DNA from: Aldrovandia affinis
Taxonomy: Eukaryota; Chordata; Actinopteri; Notacanthiformes; Halosauridae
Direction of reading: 5' to 3'
Assembly: GCA_029706075.1 (NCBI GenBank)
Contig: JAINUG010000015.1
Location: 7,214,154-7,278,153, forward strand
DNA length: 64,000 nt
Shown piece after piece: positions 24,483 through 39,300 of this stretch; position 1 is the first letter of the stretch, and every line of letters begins with the position of its first letter. The translations under genes and the position numbers were made by a program. The notes beneath the pieces were generated by a model. The model saw nothing but the letters and a program-made list of their open reading frames with translations. It ran no database searches and had not been told where the DNA came from.

Positions 24483-26931
24483 TTTTTTTTTTACGACGTC
24501 ACTTGATTGTTCTTTGATCAATGCAGGTTGTGTGTGGTCAGCTGCTCATTCTGAGGCTGTGTGCGCTTTGGAAAGTTCAAGTTTTGTTAGCCAGCCCGTC
24601 AGAAAGCTGACCAACGTTAGCTCCATTCCAAACCACGCTAGCAATAATGTAGCTATCTGGTTTGTTTAACTAGTTATCGCTAGATGGCAGATATCCTTTT
24701 GGTTCTCAAAATGACAAGCAACAAGACTATAGGTCAAGCGCCACTGCGCGTGTGACATTCTCCATACACAAAAACATTGACGAAGTCCTTCCGACAACAA
24801 CGTCAGGCGCTTCACAAAGTACCACGAGACTTCAGTCTCACAGAGAAAATTCGCGCGCTTGTAGAGGGTTACCAAGGAAATAATCCTCTTCCTTGCGTTT
24901 ATTCATGGTTTGTAAAAAAAACTAAGAATGTGTATACCGCCACCTACTGTTTTGGAGTGGGAGAGCAGTGGATTCCGGTCCAATCCCCGGCCTCATGTCA
25001 CCCGATTTGATATTAAATGGAGCACTGAGTTGCGTTAATAATCCCATTCGTATGGTCCTATGTGGGACCTAACGCATCACACAGAGGGTCTGAGGCCTTT
25101 CAATGGTGATTCCGACCTATTCGTCAATGAGTTGTTGCAGGAGTTAGTGTCAAAATTGTTCTTGAAATTGGTGAGTGCACTACATTTGCACTATGTTCAT
25201 TTAAAAATCATTTAATCATTCAATGGTGTAAATTACACCATTGAAAGGCCTCACCAAAAAATCTACCTTCAATTGGAATTAGTTTTATGGGTAACACAGA
25301 ACACAGAAAATGTGTTTGGAGTAATTTACAGTATGACTGTTTGGCATTATGATTTTTAACAGACAAAAATAGTGCAGTCACCTATTTCAAGTGCAATTTT
25401 GACACTAACTCCCACAACGACTCATTGGGTCGGCATCTGGTTCTAATTCAGCATTAATCATAACACTCCTCACTTTCTCCCTCTCATTGCTCCCGGTCAC
25501 ATGTAGCCTCTGAACCAATCAAAATCATGTAGGACTTTTCTATAGCTCTGTGTTCAAATATGATGCCCCAATAGTATACAGGTGATAATTTGCTACCAAC
25601 TTATCTTTGGGCATTCTACAATATGAGTCCTTTTCTCTACCCCTGTCTCTCTAACTTCCATGGACATTACCCTTGGCCCCACACATACCCCATATCCTTC
25701 TCTCTCATCCTTTTCTTGTCTTCTCACTCAGCCTCTCATTCTCCTATCACAAGAAGCTGTAGAAATGCTTTACATGCTCTGACTTCAAATACGATGATAT
25801 CACACTAGTGTACAGGTGATAGGCATTATTTGCTGAAAATATCCAATATCCAATATAGATGTCCTCTTCTTGCCACCTTGCCTTCTCCCAACCCCACCCT
25901 TTCTTCTCTATGGCATTCGTGGCCTCTTAACCAGGCAAGAGTTAAAATATAACAATGTCACAATAATATACAGGTAATGGATATAACCAGCAATACAACA
26001 TTACTTTAGTTTGTCATTTCTTCAGATCTCATTGACTCAATCTAATTGACAGAATTTTGTATCAAGAAGCTTAGTATCTGTATTTGTATGCATGACCTTG
26101 TATGCAAGGTCACCCTTGGAATCGGCCATTTCAGATGGAATTAAATGTAACCCACCACATTTTATTTAGAGCTAAGCAGCGTCATAATGTCTTTATCTTT
26201 AAAAGTTTGCAAGTTATTATATTATTTAATTAAGGCAATGTAGATTAAAATACTACAAACCAAATTGCCCAGCAGGTAACACACAGTAGTACACACATCT
26301 ACTCTAAAGTTCATACATATTATTATAAACGTAGTGTCAACTAAAAATAATAACGTTATGTGGATAATTTTGTACCTGAAGTGAAAAATACCCTTTTTGT
26401 GCCCATCTTACTAACATTGCTAACGCGAATAAGCTTTAGGTCTTTTGGCCTAGTACAGGCACCATACACAGCATTTACTGCATTAGGGACCGTGTAAGAC
26501 AGTTACTTCACAAACAAAATGTAAATACTAACTGGCGTCTACAATTAAGCACTATATACCACATTATGATAACATTTTATATATTAACGATTTATGAAAC
26601 TAGTTAGCTTTAGAGATATTTTTTGCTTTTTGTCACATCTAATAACACATTTATAGTTGTAATTTTGACCTACATTTCATGACAATCCCCAAACACATTG
26701 CAGCGAGATGGCTGACTACTCGGATGTGGCTCCGATCAGCCATTGACAGGCAGTGCCATCAGATTTGAAAGTTTTACGAAAAATAATGAGTTGAACAACA
26801 ATCTACCGTGTAAGGCTTGTTTCTAGTGATTTAAGTAGCCACACAACGCGTGCTAGTTAATTCGCGAACTATAGAGAAATAATCTGTATTATTACGTCAG
26901 TTAGCTAGCTAGCGTTAGCTAATGTTAGATC
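24483..26931. other. Divergent intergenic region between pms2 and eif2ak1
   Basis: The two start codons are about 2.4 kb apart and point away from each other. The edges have the mixed CpG and 'gttagctagcta' texture of fish promoters. Inside lie a 325-bp inverted-repeat element (25108-25434) and a loose set of three diverged units around 25560-25985 sharing 'tatacaggt(g/a)at'. I looked for AIMP2, which sits beside PMS2 in human, and found no exon of it. Confidence 0.6.
25108..25434. mobile_element. Inverted-repeat element (MITE), about 325 bp
   Basis: The left arm (25108-25180: gagttgttgcaggagttag, tgtcaaaattg) is mirrored by the right arm (25370-25432: caattttgacactaactccc, acaacgactc). A second, inner pair 'ggcctttcaatggtg' and 'caccattgaaaggcc' occurs nearby at 25096-25110 and 25235-25249. 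There is no coding capacity. Confidence 0.8.
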
Positions 26932-27252
26932 ATGTTCAACAGTCGGAGAGGAAAGTTTGTAATGGAGGAAAGTTCTAGTGATAGCCACGCATTAATTCTG
27001 AGGAATTTAGTCACCAGCAGCCGAAGACATGAAAATAACGTCTTCAAATTTCCCCCTGAGGAGGACGAGGACGTTAAATTTGACAGTGAGTAGCTAACTC
27101 GCCTGCTCGGAAAGCAACACTTGCTCGTAGCTAACAAGACAGTTAACTAACGCGTACAAAGTTAACAACTAAACACAATTGAAAGTGTGTGTGTGTATAT
27201 GTATTTATACATCCTTCATTTACTCAACTGTTTCCTTTATTTTGGTAGTTAC

Positions 27253-27293
<41 letters not shown>

Positions 27294-27319
27294 CACACAC
27301 ACACACACACACACCGTGC

Positions 27320-27352
<33 letters not shown>

Positions 27353-30300
27353 GATCATATATATATATACACACACCGATCAACCACAACATTAAAACCA
27401 CTGACAGGTGAAGTGAATAACATTGATCATCTAATGGCACATGTCAAGGGGTGGGATATATTCCGTGAACAGTCAGTTCTTGAAGTTGAGTTGGAAGCAG
27501 GAAAAATGGGCATAAATTGCTTTGACAAAAAATTGTGATGGCTAGATGACTGAACATCTCCAAAACGGCAGGTCTTGTGGGGTTATGCAGTGGTTAGTAC
27601 CTACCAAAAGTGGTCCAAGGAAGGACAACCCGTGAACTGGCGACAGGGTCATGGGCGCCCAAAGAGATCCCACAGAAGAGCTACTGTAGCATAAATTGCT
27701 GAAAAAGTTAATGCTGACTTGCTGCTGGGGTCCACCGCCGTCAAGTGCCCATGCTGACCCCTGTCCAATGGGCACAATGGAGAGCATCAGAACTGGACCA
27801 TGGAGCAATGGAAGAAGGAGGGCTGGTCTGATGAATCACGTTTTCTTTTACATAATGTGGATGGCTGTGTGCGTGTGCGTTGTTTACCTGGGGAAGAGAT
27901 GGCACCAGGATGCACTATGGGAAGAAAGCAAGCCGGCGGAGGCAGTGTGATGCTCTGGGAAATGTTCTGCTGGGAAACCTTGGGTCCTGGCATTTATGTG
28001 GATGTTATTTTGACACATACCACCTACCTAAACATTGTTGCAGACCAAGTACACCCCTTCATGACAACGGTATTCCCTGATGGCAGTGGTCTCTTTCAGC
28101 AGGAAAATGCGCCCTGCCATACTGCAAAAATTGTTCAGGAATTGTTTGAGGAACATGACAAAGAGTTCAAGGTGTTGACTTGGCCTCCAAATTCCCCAGA
28201 TCTCAATCCGATCAAGCATCTGTGGGATGTGCTGGACCAACAAGTCCGATCCATGGAGGCATCACCTCGCAACTTACAGGACTTAAAGGATCTGCTGCTA
28301 ACGTCTTGGTGCCAGATACCACAGGACACCTTCAGAGGTCTTGTGGAGTCCATGCCTCGATGGGTCAGAGCTGTTTTGGTGGCACGAGGGGGACCTACCC
28401 AATATTAGGCAGGTGGTTGTAACTACCAAAATAAAGGAAACAGTTGAGTAAATGATGGATACTGGTATCTCTGTTATTGTGTGGGGTTTCCTGGCATGGT
28501 TAGGTCCACTCAACCCATCTTTAGAGGCCAAGGGAAACGCCAGTAAATACAAAGCCAATTGAACACTTATGGGAGATTATGTAGCGGTGCCCGAGACAGC
28601 ATTTTCTACCACCATCAACAAGACACCAAATGGTGGTTCTGTGTGGCTCAGTAGGTAGAGCATGGCATTGGCAACGCTTGGGTTGTGGGTTCTACTAAAT
28701 GGCATTTTATTTATTTTTATTAAATGATTTAATTTTTTTCACACCAGATGCACAATATCACAAGTTTGATGATTACAGAAAATAATTAATTCTGTAATGA
28801 CTGAAAAAAAAAAAAATTCAGTAAATATGTTACGCTTTATGGCATTCATGCAATCATTACAATACGGCAAAACTATATTTGGCTTAAAATAAGTATTCTT
28901 AGAAAGAACCGAAGAATAACAGAAAACTGGCTCCCCAGGTACTGGGGGGCATAAACCCATCCCCCGCTTCCTCTTCAAGGTACATAACCCACTCAGAGAA
29001 AAAGAAGGGGTCAAGTTTTTGGTATAACTGTAATGCAAAATAGGCATTTGTGTAATAAGAGTAAAAGCCATAAAATGTGTATGCTACGCTATATATGATA
29101 CATGATACCAGGTTGGAAAGATTAGTAACTAATGTTGAAATAAAGTTCTTTATGATGACATTATGACATATACAACATTATGATGTCAGTCATGATTTTA
29201 AATTGCACAGTGTTTAGTACATTGGATTAGGTTTCCCAAACAATCTACCAACTGAAAGGACATGTCAAGTGTTAATTTAAAATATATCAAGACACGTTGG
29301 CCTCAACTCTTAAAATACATTAAATCTTTAAACAAAAGTGCACGAATACACATCCCAATCTACATTTAATCCCTGTTTTAAACCATCCAAACCATTTTTA
29401 TTACTTCTATGGATTAAAATAAAATTTACAGTGTGAATAGGCCAATGTCCTTGGCTAAAATATTAATAAGAAAAATAAACATAACATTTTTACTTCAACA
29501 TGTTATAGGCTAAATTATATATATTTTTCTGTCGACTCCACAGCTCTGTAGGAGCTCATTATATTGATCTGAGATTACAATTAAATTATACAATTGTATA
29601 AGTCGCTGATATTTGTAATAGCCTACATGTATGTCATATAGCCTATGTATCTAAAATGTTACATCATGTTTATTCTAATAAATATTATGTAGCATTCACA
29701 TTAAGCGCATGTCAATAAGCACTTGTCATGTCAGAAAGCACATAATGCTTTGAATGACCCTACAAGGCAGTGTGTTAATATCAATGAAAGGTTTTCTATT
29801 AATGGATACCTTTAGTATCTCTGCTTATTCAAGGTATTTGCACATGTCTGGTACATTTAATACAAATCGTATTTATATTGTCATGCAGCATGTCAGAATA
29901 AAGGCCCTTACAAATAACAACAAATGTCCTAAAGTTAAGTTGTGCTGTTACGTAGGTCGGGTAGAGGGCGGCGTTAGTAGTGTTTCAAACTGATAAGCCT
30001 TACCAATGTACACACCCTGCACATAAACAAGACGCACCAGCAAAAAGCTGGTTGACAATTGTGTTTTAATGTTAAATTGGCATCTTATTCTTACACAAAA
30101 TGGATTCAAAGAAAAATGACATTTTAGCGCTGATAGCCAAAGTTATTGCTGAAGGTAAGAACAATGGTTATTTTTAGTGCGTTGATAATTAAGTCAACAA
30201 ATTGTAAGAGTAGTATTCTCCTTGCTATTACAAATGTAGCTGGATAAGAAATGACTAAATAATGACTAAAGCATTCTTTGCGATTCAGTATGTCTCATTA

Positions 30301-33300
30301 AAAACCCTCTGTTTCCCCCTGTTTTAATTGTAGCCTCTGATTCTGTGGAGAACGGTGAGGTTCTAATGGGGGGTAATGGGTACCCTTCCATCCAGGAGTT
30401 TGCCTCTGCCATCCCAAACCACCTGCTGCTGGGCTCCTTATTGGAACACCTGTGCTTTGTATATGAGAAAGATCCACACCGTTCACGTCTGCTCTTCAAG
30501 GGTTAGCATTACCCGTTAATCACCAAAACTGTTTTCTGTCAGCCTTAGTAAGAAGTGCCCTCGATATGATGCATGCGACGTGTTATAATGTGATAGGAAA
30601 TAAGGTCTGTTTTGGTGAAATGTGTCCTAGTAATATTATTTCAGAAGGTATTTGGCATGGTACGCAAAGAGAGGAAATGTTGAATAAAAATAAAAATGTT
30701 TGCTCCAGATAGAATTGGCTCTAGAGAAACCACTGTACATCTTACATGGAACTTGTATGTGCCATAGCTTTGTGCATCATTTAAAGTATGTAGTACTGTT
30801 TTGAATTCTGTGTTTGTAATTTCAAATTCACATGTTAAGTTTGGTATTTCACTGTTTGGTAATCATATTCTTCTTTTATTTTTGTGCCCTTTATGTCTGC
30901 TCCATCAGTGATTGGACAGCGCTTGGCAGCAATGAACCTGCTGTCTCCACTGGCAATCAGCGATGAGTTCAGCACAGTGAGGCTCCAACACAACAGGGCC
31001 TTTACTGAGCTTCTGCACGCTGCTAGCATGTCTCTTTTCCCTCAGGTGACTCACACATACTGTGCTCAAACACTGTTAGTTCCTTAGATCAAGTTGCTGC
31101 AATTCTACCTAATTGTACTAAAATTAATTTGTGTTTTTATTGCTTCTAGGACCATAGGTATTTAAATGCAGATGCCCAGAGCTTTATACTAAGGTAGGAA
31201 TATTTGTTGCATTGATCCATGAATTGATTTTTATGTGATGGCTATATTTCCTGTTATATATTATTTAGCATTTTTTTGTATATTTAAACAAACTGCAGTT
31301 TAAGTTAACAAGATTTTATACAATTCATACATTATTTAAAAGAGTGTTTCTTACGCCTGGGGTTTTGTCTAAATGCGTCATTAATATTCAGGACTGTAGG
31401 CAGCATATTCTGGTCCCAGTGGTATGCTGGTATGATCTTGATATCAGGGTCCCCAAAGTCGTTGAAAATCCTTGTAAATCCTCAAATTTAGATAAAATAA
31501 AATGAAGGAAAACTAAAATACTTTGAAGTCCTTGAGGTTTTGTTTTGAGAGATTTTGATGACTAACATATCTTGGGAAGCTTCATGTCAAGTTGCATGCC
31601 TAAGTGTGGGAACCCAGGGATATAGAGTTGCCAAGTTTGCTTCATGAACACTTTATTTTCCTGTTATCTTAGGTCAAAAGATGGTCTCTTCCAAGCGCAG
31701 ACATCCCGTTACCTCAGTGAGTTTGAGGAAATATGTGGACTTGGCAAAGGGTCATATGGAAAAGTCTTCAAGGTATGGTTGTTTATTCATAACATCTTCT
31801 AATGCAAATAAGACAAAGACAAAGACAAAACAAAACAATGAAAATGATGGTCAGAATACTGTATTTCTCCATATAGATTGGTTGCTTGTATATTTACTGT
31901 AAAACTCTGACACTCAACAGGTAACCAACAAGTTGGATGGCCAGAATTATGCTGTGAAGAAGATTCTTATCAAGAACGTCACAAGGGATGACTGTATGAA
32001 GGTACATACATTTTTTTCAGTGACTGTATTTCAAACCCATCAATAAGATATAGAGAAGTGCTGCTTCAAGAAAACAGGAAGTCAACAATTGGTTGTGCAA
32101 TTGGTAAAAATTGTCTAGTTGCCCAATCGCAATTAGACTTTTTGTTTTTTATATGTATATATAGGTGCTCCGGGAAGTGAAAGTATTGTCTAGTGTGCAG
32201 CATGCCAATATAGTGGGTTATCACACAGCGTGGATGGAGCATGTGCAACCTGCAATGAAAGGTATGTGTCTGGTTAAGTATGAAGATGATTAAATTGCTA
32301 AATGTGCAAAAATACCCAAGGAACCTTACACTCAATATTGTTTTTTACATGGTCCTATCTGTAGTTCTATATGTGCAGCCTTTGAGCATTTACATTTTAT
32401 TTTATATTACATTTTATAGTATTTATTTAACAGGAACTTACATTTCATTTAGACCAGAGTTAGCTATTGAGTCACTTTGCAGGTGCATTACAGGTGCAGA
32501 TTCTGGGCATGTAGAAAAACATTAAAGGTTCTATACAGTAAAAGCCACATTTTTCATCAAATAGGAGGATGTTTGGGTGAAACCAGATGAAAGTGGATGT
32601 TGAAAGCTTGAAAACTGGCTGTTGTGGGTATGCCAATAAAGCTGGGTATAATTTGTGTAAAAATAAATAAATAAAAATTCTGGCGGTCCAATCCTATTGG
32701 CTGGCATGGGAGTATTTGTGACATCAGAAAACCCAGCTCATTTTAATAAACCAATGACAGCTTACCAAAAATTACAACCTGTAAGTGTCATTACTTCGTA
32801 GAGGAGGAGCATTTGCATTTGCATTGTTTAATAGCCAGCAAATGTAGCTAGCTACATAAATTAAAATGTCACGGACAGAAATGGGTGTTAGCTAACATGG
32901 TAAAACCTCACTGTGTCATGCCTGGATGTGAAATACAATGACTTTTCAGGACCTTTAAAAAACACAATACCTCATCCCATAGCAGTAGAGCACAATTATA
33001 CACACAGTACACAACAATAGACAGCAATACCCAACAGTGCACCACATCTAAATACAGAACATCACATATTGGCCAGAACAAAGCCATATCTTTAAGTTCC
33101 CATGTAAAACATTTAGAAAAAAAAAAAGTAGTCATATTTTGAACAACCATTATTATCCTCCACTTTTGCATATCTACAGGAAATCCTCAGCTCCTGAGAT
33201 ATCAGGCTTCCATATGTGGTGACACCATATCTAGCGGATCCAGGTAGCATGAGCAATAGCAGTCACGCTATGATAGTCACGATAGTCATGATAGTCATGA

Positions 33301-36300
33301 ATCTTGAATCTTGATAGAGCCCAATCTTGGTCCTGGAAGGCTACAGGATATGCTGTTTTTTTTATTAATGACAACTTAATATATCAATTAAAGAAGTTAG
33401 TTTAAATAAGTTTATTTATTTATTTATTTATCTTTATTTATTTGACAGGGACAGTGCACAGCTTCTTGGTTGTACCAGAGTCCCTTAGTTGAATACACAG
33501 TTAACTCACCTCCTCTGGTTTCTGCTAAAAAAGCAGCAGACCCTGTGGCCCTCCAGGACTAGGATTGGGGACCCCTGTTCTAGAGAATACTCAGGTACTT
33601 TGGTAGAGGACACTGTAAGGCACGTATTGATGCCAGAATAATGCACAATGCATTTGAGTTTGGGCAAAAAGGCTAACAAATATCAGCTAGCTTGCTTGAC
33701 ATAAACTGTAACTGAAAGGTGAAAGGTGAAATAATGAACCGTCATAAATGAAATGTGAAAATACAATTCAAGGATTCTTCTAATTAAAAAAGCTGGCAAT
33801 CCAGAGAAACCAAGGCAATCATTCAGCCAGTTATTCATTTCTGTGAGAGAATAGAGATAAATATTTAAATGAAACAGGAAGTACACTGAAAAGTACAGAA
33901 GAATGAAGGCTAGAGAGATGTTACAACCTGCACTGAAAATCATGATGCATAACTGTCTTTCCTATATGTTGCTTCAGGGTTTCTGAATGTCAACGCTATT
34001 TATCCCTCTTTCAGGCACAAACTCCATCCCTTCCAAATTTCTAGCTCTGGAAACTCCTTCACTGAGAGAAGAGTAGGAAAACCTTTTCATTTGTTATATT
34101 TTTATAACTTGTTTTGTATTAAAGTAATTACCTGAATTATTTTTGTTATTATGTTTGTGAAGGAATCCTTCTTGTTCCAAGAAGGAATTCATTTAGTCCA
34201 TTTATCTTACAGTTTGAACGTGCTTTTGTCACTCCCTCCAGCAGTGCGGAGGAAACTGCTGCCAGCAGCGCCGGCTCCTTCATTGTGTTTGAGGGCTCCG
34301 ACAGTGTGAAGGACAAGACCCAGGAAGGACAAGACCCAGTGGTGAATGCATCGAAGTACGTTCAGGGGAGAGAGTCGGTCTCCGCGGAGGGGCAGAGCCA
34401 AGGGGTGTGCCCCAAAGGCGCGCCCGGCGCAGAGGGCTTCCTCCCGTGCGTGTTCCTGGGGCCCCAGCGTTCGGCGTCGGGCAGCTGCCCGGCCGCCAGC
34501 AGGGACGGCTCGGTACTGACGGAAGAAGATCTCAGCAGGAACAAGGTGGAGATAAACAACAACTCCTACATAGACATGGACAGTGATGTGTGGGAGGAAA
34601 AGTGCCCCCAAGAGGTGAGGGAACCCACTCTACAGTACAGCACACACACAACATGTCCTTATAGGCCTGCGACCTCTATTGCAGCAATCAACATACAGAT
34701 GATCAAAGTTCATTGTTGGGCAGCGGCAGTAGCACTTGGTAGAGTGAGCCGTGAACCGCCATGACCAGTTCTGCACTTTTATGTATTTGGAACACTCATC
34801 AGTGTCAGTGTCATTAAACTGCACAGTCATTTAAAATGTGTTTATATATGCACATATATAAATACAATATACACTACCGGTCAAAAGTTTTAGAACACCC
34901 CCATTTTCCAGTTTTAAGCAGTTGAAGTCCAGTGAATAACCTGAAATGGTACAACGGTAAGAGATAAACTGCCAGAGGTTTAAAAAAAAAAAAAAAAAAC
35001 TGATTATTCACCAGATGTCTTGCTTATTGTTTTTATTGGACAAAATAAAGACAAAGAACGCACCACATAACTTAGTTGATTAAATAAATAGAATTAAACA
35101 CAACAATGCATAAACAAATTGCATAACCTAAGATAATGAATATTGCATATTCTGCATATTAATGAACTACTGCACTCTACAGTACTACAGTGTACATATA
35201 ACGTTCTACAGTATACACCTAATGCTGTGAATGTGTTGTTAACTTCTGTATTTTTTCTTTTTTATAGCTACTCAGACTGAAATCTGAACTAAAATATAGA
35301 GTACTGAGAATGTTTATGTTAAACGGTGTGAGTGCTGTATTTAAAAGGATGCCAGGTTCAATAAATGCAAGTGCATTTGCATTTATTGTAGTGCTTTTGT
35401 AGAACATTTTTAGTTCAGAAATGAGAAACTGCCTTATGCTTATTTTTAATTATTTCCAATTATCCAATCCAATTATTTTTATTTGTCTTAATTTAAGCAC
35501 ATGTTGTATTAATTATCAGGTACAATTATATACGTGGGTTTGGAATAGCCTGTATTACATCAGTCATAAAGCGTCAAGAAAAATGTAATTAGATATAAAC
35601 ATGCAGTTATAAATGAATTTGGTGTACACATAGTGTTTACAAATCATAAAAGCAGCATGGCCTTATATCATAACACAGATGATGCCTAACAATTATCCAT
35701 AACAGCAGCATTACTGTAGCTTGCGTCATACTAATGTACAATACATATAGTGCCTATCAATAATCTGTAAGAGCAAAAAAACACTCCGCATAGGGTATGG
35801 GTTGATCAGGTGTTGGAAGGTAAGCATAGGATACCTTCAGGTCCTGGGTACCAGGATGTAGTCTGAACAGGTGGGTTTTGCAGCACAAGCTGGAGAGTGA
35901 TTCAGCCATTCTGGTAGTTGCATATATCTCATTCCTCCACTGGGGGGCATTTAGGGGGAAAAAGGTGATTGCAGAGTAAGGTTTCAAGACACCAAAATGG
36001 GTGGAGCTACAATTAGCTGTCAATCACTGACTTGTTTGAACCAATTAAAAGGCTTTGCTTTTTCCAATAAAACACAACGATTGGTTCAAATCAGTGAGGT
36101 ACAGGTAGCTTATGGTAGCTCCACCCATTGGGTGTTATGACACTTAATTCACCCATCACTAGAAAAGGTAAAGTGTGGGATGTGTGACCATGTCCAAGTG
36201 AAGAGCTCATATTGGGGTTTCATATGTGATGATGGACTGATGGTAAGGAGGAGCTGTTAACTTAAGTGGTAGCTCACAACTTGTGTCTGTTGGATAAGTG

Positions 36301-39300
36301 AGCGATTTCTGTCGTATAAACCAATGCCCCTGACACTTAATAATAATAATAATAATATATGCCATTTAGCAGACGCTTTTATCCAAAGCGACTTACAGTA
36401 GTGAATGCATAAATTTTCAGTATATGTGGCCCCAGTGGGGACTTTACATTATTGATTAATTCTTAAGTTGTTGCACAATTGAATTTGAAAAAGGAAGTCA
36501 AATTTAAACGTTCCCGTTTTACTCAACATGAAAGTATGTCAGATGAAAAACTAGAGGACATTTAATTTATGCAGCCACTGATATTTTTTCGCAACGGAGC
36601 TCGACCCAACAAATGGTTGGTTTAATGTTTTGCATGCTGTAACATAAAAATATGTATATTCAGCAAAACATTTTCTATGCAGATGAAGTTCTTGTAAAAA
36701 TAGAATGTGGCACATTCAATTGACCTCAGTATGCAGATTAGTCATATAAATGCGAAAGGGGCCTCGGGTACCGGAACGGTCAAGGTATTCACCTGGGATG
36801 CAAGCTGCCTACTGCCACGGTTCGAAACCCGGCTGTGCCAGTCCGGCCCCGGTTGGCGGCGATGGCTGTCTGCCCCAGGGGGAGGGGGAGGGTGAGCTGA
36901 CAAGAGCTCGCCTAGAGCTCGCCTAGAAGCGTGAAGGGTGTCTCTAGAAAGTAGGTGGGTGAGTTCCGTCTCGGAAGAGGTCTCTGGGAATTAGCTTGCC
37001 CCGTAGTGACAAGTGGCGAGTCGAAAGAAATAGAGGGTATAATTGGCTACCAAAATTGGGAGAAAAACAGGGGGGAAAGAAACAACAATAAAAAAGAATA
37101 ACAGTGGCATATAAAATATTAATTCATTTCTACTAATAGCAATACCATACTCTCTGTACCAGAATGACATTGGTACTTGTGTTAATGCCTACCGATAAGG
37201 TGTTCAGTGTGTGTGCTGTATTGCTGCCCTATTTCATACTTCTATAAGAGTGGTATTACTCTCTCTACGGGGTCAGACTATGGCGCTTTTGTAAATGTGC
37301 CTCCTTGATTGTGTGTCCCAGGTGCAGTTTTACCTCATGCTGTATATCCAGATGCAGCTGTGCGAACTTTCACTGAGGGACTGGATCCTGGAGCGCAACA
37401 CCAGGCCCAGCGAGGAGCTCACAGACTTGTCAGGTGAGGAGGCCACGCTGCATTCATTTCAGTCAATTATTTGCCAGAAGGGCTTACAAGTCTAATATGG
37501 CATGACAGGTGGTGGGACATGACAAACAGGAATAACAAGATGAACAAGGTTAATTGATACAATTTTCACCCGTTCACATTTTTTCAGCTACAGTATTTGC
37601 CTTGAGATGCTTGTGTGAAGAGGTTTAGTTTTCATAGGACAGCGGGAGAATGTGATGCACCAGGCCTGTCATCATCCTTGGCCTGCAGGTGTAATTGAGG
37701 GTGTATAGGGCTTCAGTGGAGTTGAGGGTATAGTAAGTATAGAAATATATAGAGAAATATACATGAACATGTATGGTGTGTACATATTGTATAGGGGTGG
37801 GACAATATGAAATCTTCATGGCATGATAATCATACAACCCAAAATCATGATTTTCTCAGTATCTTCTTAACATATATTTTTTTTGTCTGTTTAAATCAAT
37901 TTGCATATGTACTCTCAACATTTGAAAGCTGAACAGTTGTACTTTAAGTTGCATGTAAATTTCCTTCCTTGTATATGACCATAAAAACTCAACATTATCT
38001 GCAACCTGAGGCAAAGAAACAAATTTGGGTTGAAAAAATGGAAGAGAAATGTCTGCCCTTGCATCACGACGAACTCCAAATAAAACACAGGGATAAATAA
38101 AGGAACTATCAAAATCAAATGTACTGTAGAAATTGACATATCAGTGTTCAAAAAGCAGCCGTTGAATACAGTCGGAATACAGAATGAAACACCAGCAAAT
38201 TGAAAGGTTTGTGGCAAGTTTTATTATTTCAATATAGAACACTTGTATGGCATGCCGTGCCCAAAATAAAAAAAGAATACTGGATGACTCATTCACGTGG
38301 GTTTTCTGGCAAGATGGTGAACATAGCGCACACCGTCCTTTGAGCTCTGTTTGTCTTGTCCCAAATTTTACCAGAAAGTTGTCCTTCCTGTTCATTTTTA
38401 TTAACATTTTTCGACTAGAATTGAGAAGTGTAAAATATATATATTTTTCTGTTTCAAGATACACTGTAAAAACTCCTGAAATGTTGACTCCTAATACTGG
38501 CACACAAAACTGTAATACAAAAAAGTATAAAGTGCTAAAGGCGTGCTGAATCTCCGTAACTATGCAAAAGACAGATAATGTCGGTAGGGACCCAGTCGCG
38601 GCTATGGAAGCCACGAGTGCTAGCCAGAAAATAACTCTGGCAACTTCTACCAAAACCCTGGTGCCTAGTGGGAAAATGGAAGCCAGACGATACCGCTACC
38701 ACCGAAGGCCAAGTGAATGTTTGAAATGCCGCCATCCTTGAAGCCGCTGAAAACCTTACAGTCATGATGGCAGAGTTTAGCACACAGCTGAAGCAAAACA
38801 TAGCTAACATTGATCATGAGGTATGCAACATGGTATGGCTTCAGATCAAGCAAACAAGGAAGAGCAGAATGGGTAGTTGAATATGTTTTTGAACATACAG
38901 TGGATATAAACAGTATTCACTCCCTTTAGCATTTTTCACATTTTATTTTTATTACTTCATGGAATCAAAATGTCTTGCCACTGATCAACACAAAATACTC
39001 TATAATGTCAAATAATTTTTTTAAAAAAAGACAATAATTGATTCTGTAAGTACTCATCCCCCTTGACTTAATACTTGGTAGAATATTCTTTAGCTGCAAT
39101 TGCAGCTGTGAGTCTATTTGGGTAAGTTTACCAGCTTTGCACATCTGGACACTGCAGTTTTCACCCATTCTTCTTTACAAAATTGCCTGAGCTCCATCAG
39201 GTTGGATGGGACTGTTGATGAACAGAAATTTTCCAATTTTTCCAATTTTTCACAAATTAGGCCACTCCAGGCAGGCTCTGGGGAATTGAGCAGTCGGTGG

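Noticed and set aside
24483..26931. AIMP2, expected beside PMS2 from the human order
   Set aside because: No stretch resembling AIMP2 exons was found on either strand.
32890..32945. Possible THAP-domain start ([12 protein letters not shown])
   Set aside because: The frame stops after 14 codons and no zinc-ligand continuation is seen; it is at most a fragment of an old transposon.
38141..38653. 170-codon minus-strand frame in eif2ak1 intron 10
   Set aside because: It lies over decayed LINE-like sequence, has no recognised domain, and no supporting splice or promoter signal.
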